From assembly GCA_009869945.1 (NCBI GenBank), contig WIXG01000513.1:1-44849 (forward strand): a DNA stretch of 44,849 bases. The letters run 5' to 3'. The notes below the pieces were generated by a model. It was given only the letters and a program-made list of their open reading frames with translations. It searched no databases and was not told the DNA's origin. Of this stretch, positions 44,721-44,849 are shown in pieces. The position numbers and the translations under genes are program-made. How positions within the stretch are numbered: position 1 is the stretch's first letter; every line of letters begins with the position of its first letter. This DNA comes from Mesaphorura yosii (lineage: Eukaryota; Arthropoda; Collembola; Poduromorpha; Tullbergiidae).

Positions 44721-44849
44721 GTCTACTCCTTCCTGTCGCATTAAACCTAGAAATTGAATTAAATTAATGATGAACGCGAGCACATCACAAAACTCATTAA
44801 CTTTACATTTTAAACATCAACGTCTCATTGTCATTTTGTTTACGTCAGA
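44721..44849 (-). repeat. Right terminal inverted repeat, 129 bp
   Basis: Inverted partner of 1-129, with 128 of 129 bases identical. It ends exactly at the last base of the window, as the left copy begins at the first base. Just inside it the sequence is CGTAGTCGTAGTCGCAG (44703-44719), which has no counterpart inside the left copy, so the homology ends sharply at 129 bp. The near identity implies recent origin, homogenisation or functional constraint. Confidence 0.95.

Larger units (their letters stand above)
1..44849. mobile_element. Candidate giant TIR-bounded element, unclassified
   Basis: The whole window is framed by the 129-bp inverted repeats. This is what a complete DNA element looks like, but the length is far beyond ordinary cut-and-paste transposons, and no transposase, integrase, family-B polymerase, packaging ATPase or capsid ORF is visible on either strand. 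The content looks like host gene sequence with spliceosomal introns. Alternative explanations are two inverted copies of a MITE-like repeat flanking host DNA, or a composite element moved by a transposase encoded elsewhere. Target-site duplications cannot be inspected because they would lie outside the window. Confidence 0.4.

Noticed and set aside
1..44849. Polinton/Maverick, Helitron or LTR-element identity
   Set aside because: No polymerase, integrase, capsid, Rep-helicase, gag or pol ORFs are visible. The TIR tips do not fit Polinton (AG...), and the ends lack the Helitron CTRR hairpin and LTR TG...CA boundaries.

Overview
The window reads as metazoan nuclear DNA. It is a low-density, intron-rich region at about 42% GC, with abundant CpG (so no vertebrate-style CpG depletion), classic GT-AG splice signals, AATAAA-type polyadenylation signals, and many short quasi-repeats built on GAGTCG, TTGGC and GGCA. 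An arthropod or other invertebrate fits best. No operons, bacterial ribosome sites, phage genes, rRNA, tRNA or CRISPR are seen.

The clearest structural fact is that the two ends are inverted copies of one another. Bases 1-129 match the reverse complement of 44721-44849 at 128 of 129 positions. The window is therefore shaped like a very large (44.8 kb) TIR-bounded element. Nothing inside it is recognisable as a transposase, integrase, viral-type polymerase or capsid gene. It could be a giant non-autonomous or cargo-type DNA element, or host DNA that happens to lie between two inverted copies of a short repeat; the target-site duplications that would decide this lie outside the window.

Layout. 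Left part (130-6131): a possible small plus-strand gene made of phase-compatible exons at 2560-2642 and 5972-6131. Middle (6132-31193): mostly intron-like or intergenic sequence with a few short coding-like ORFs, notably minus 20701-21150 and minus 29013-29225, and a tandem array of CACGTG boxes at 28833-28914. Right part: the best-supported gene, a plus-strand Ser-rich low-complexity protein with three coding exons joined in phase 0 (31246-31590, 33821-34036, 34164-35420). It may have an alternative 3' end through 36670-36754 and 39866-39980, followed by an AATAAA signal at 40242. A 36-nt in-frame GT...AG segment carrying two stop codons sits between its only upstream in-frame ATG and the rest of its first exon. 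Far right: a Cys-containing ORF (40984-41481) and a second plus-strand gene start (ATG at 43680, donor at 43967) that may continue into a short exon with a membrane segment.

No gene could be matched confidently to a named family by reading alone. Gene symbols are left empty and most gene calls are moderate or low confidence.
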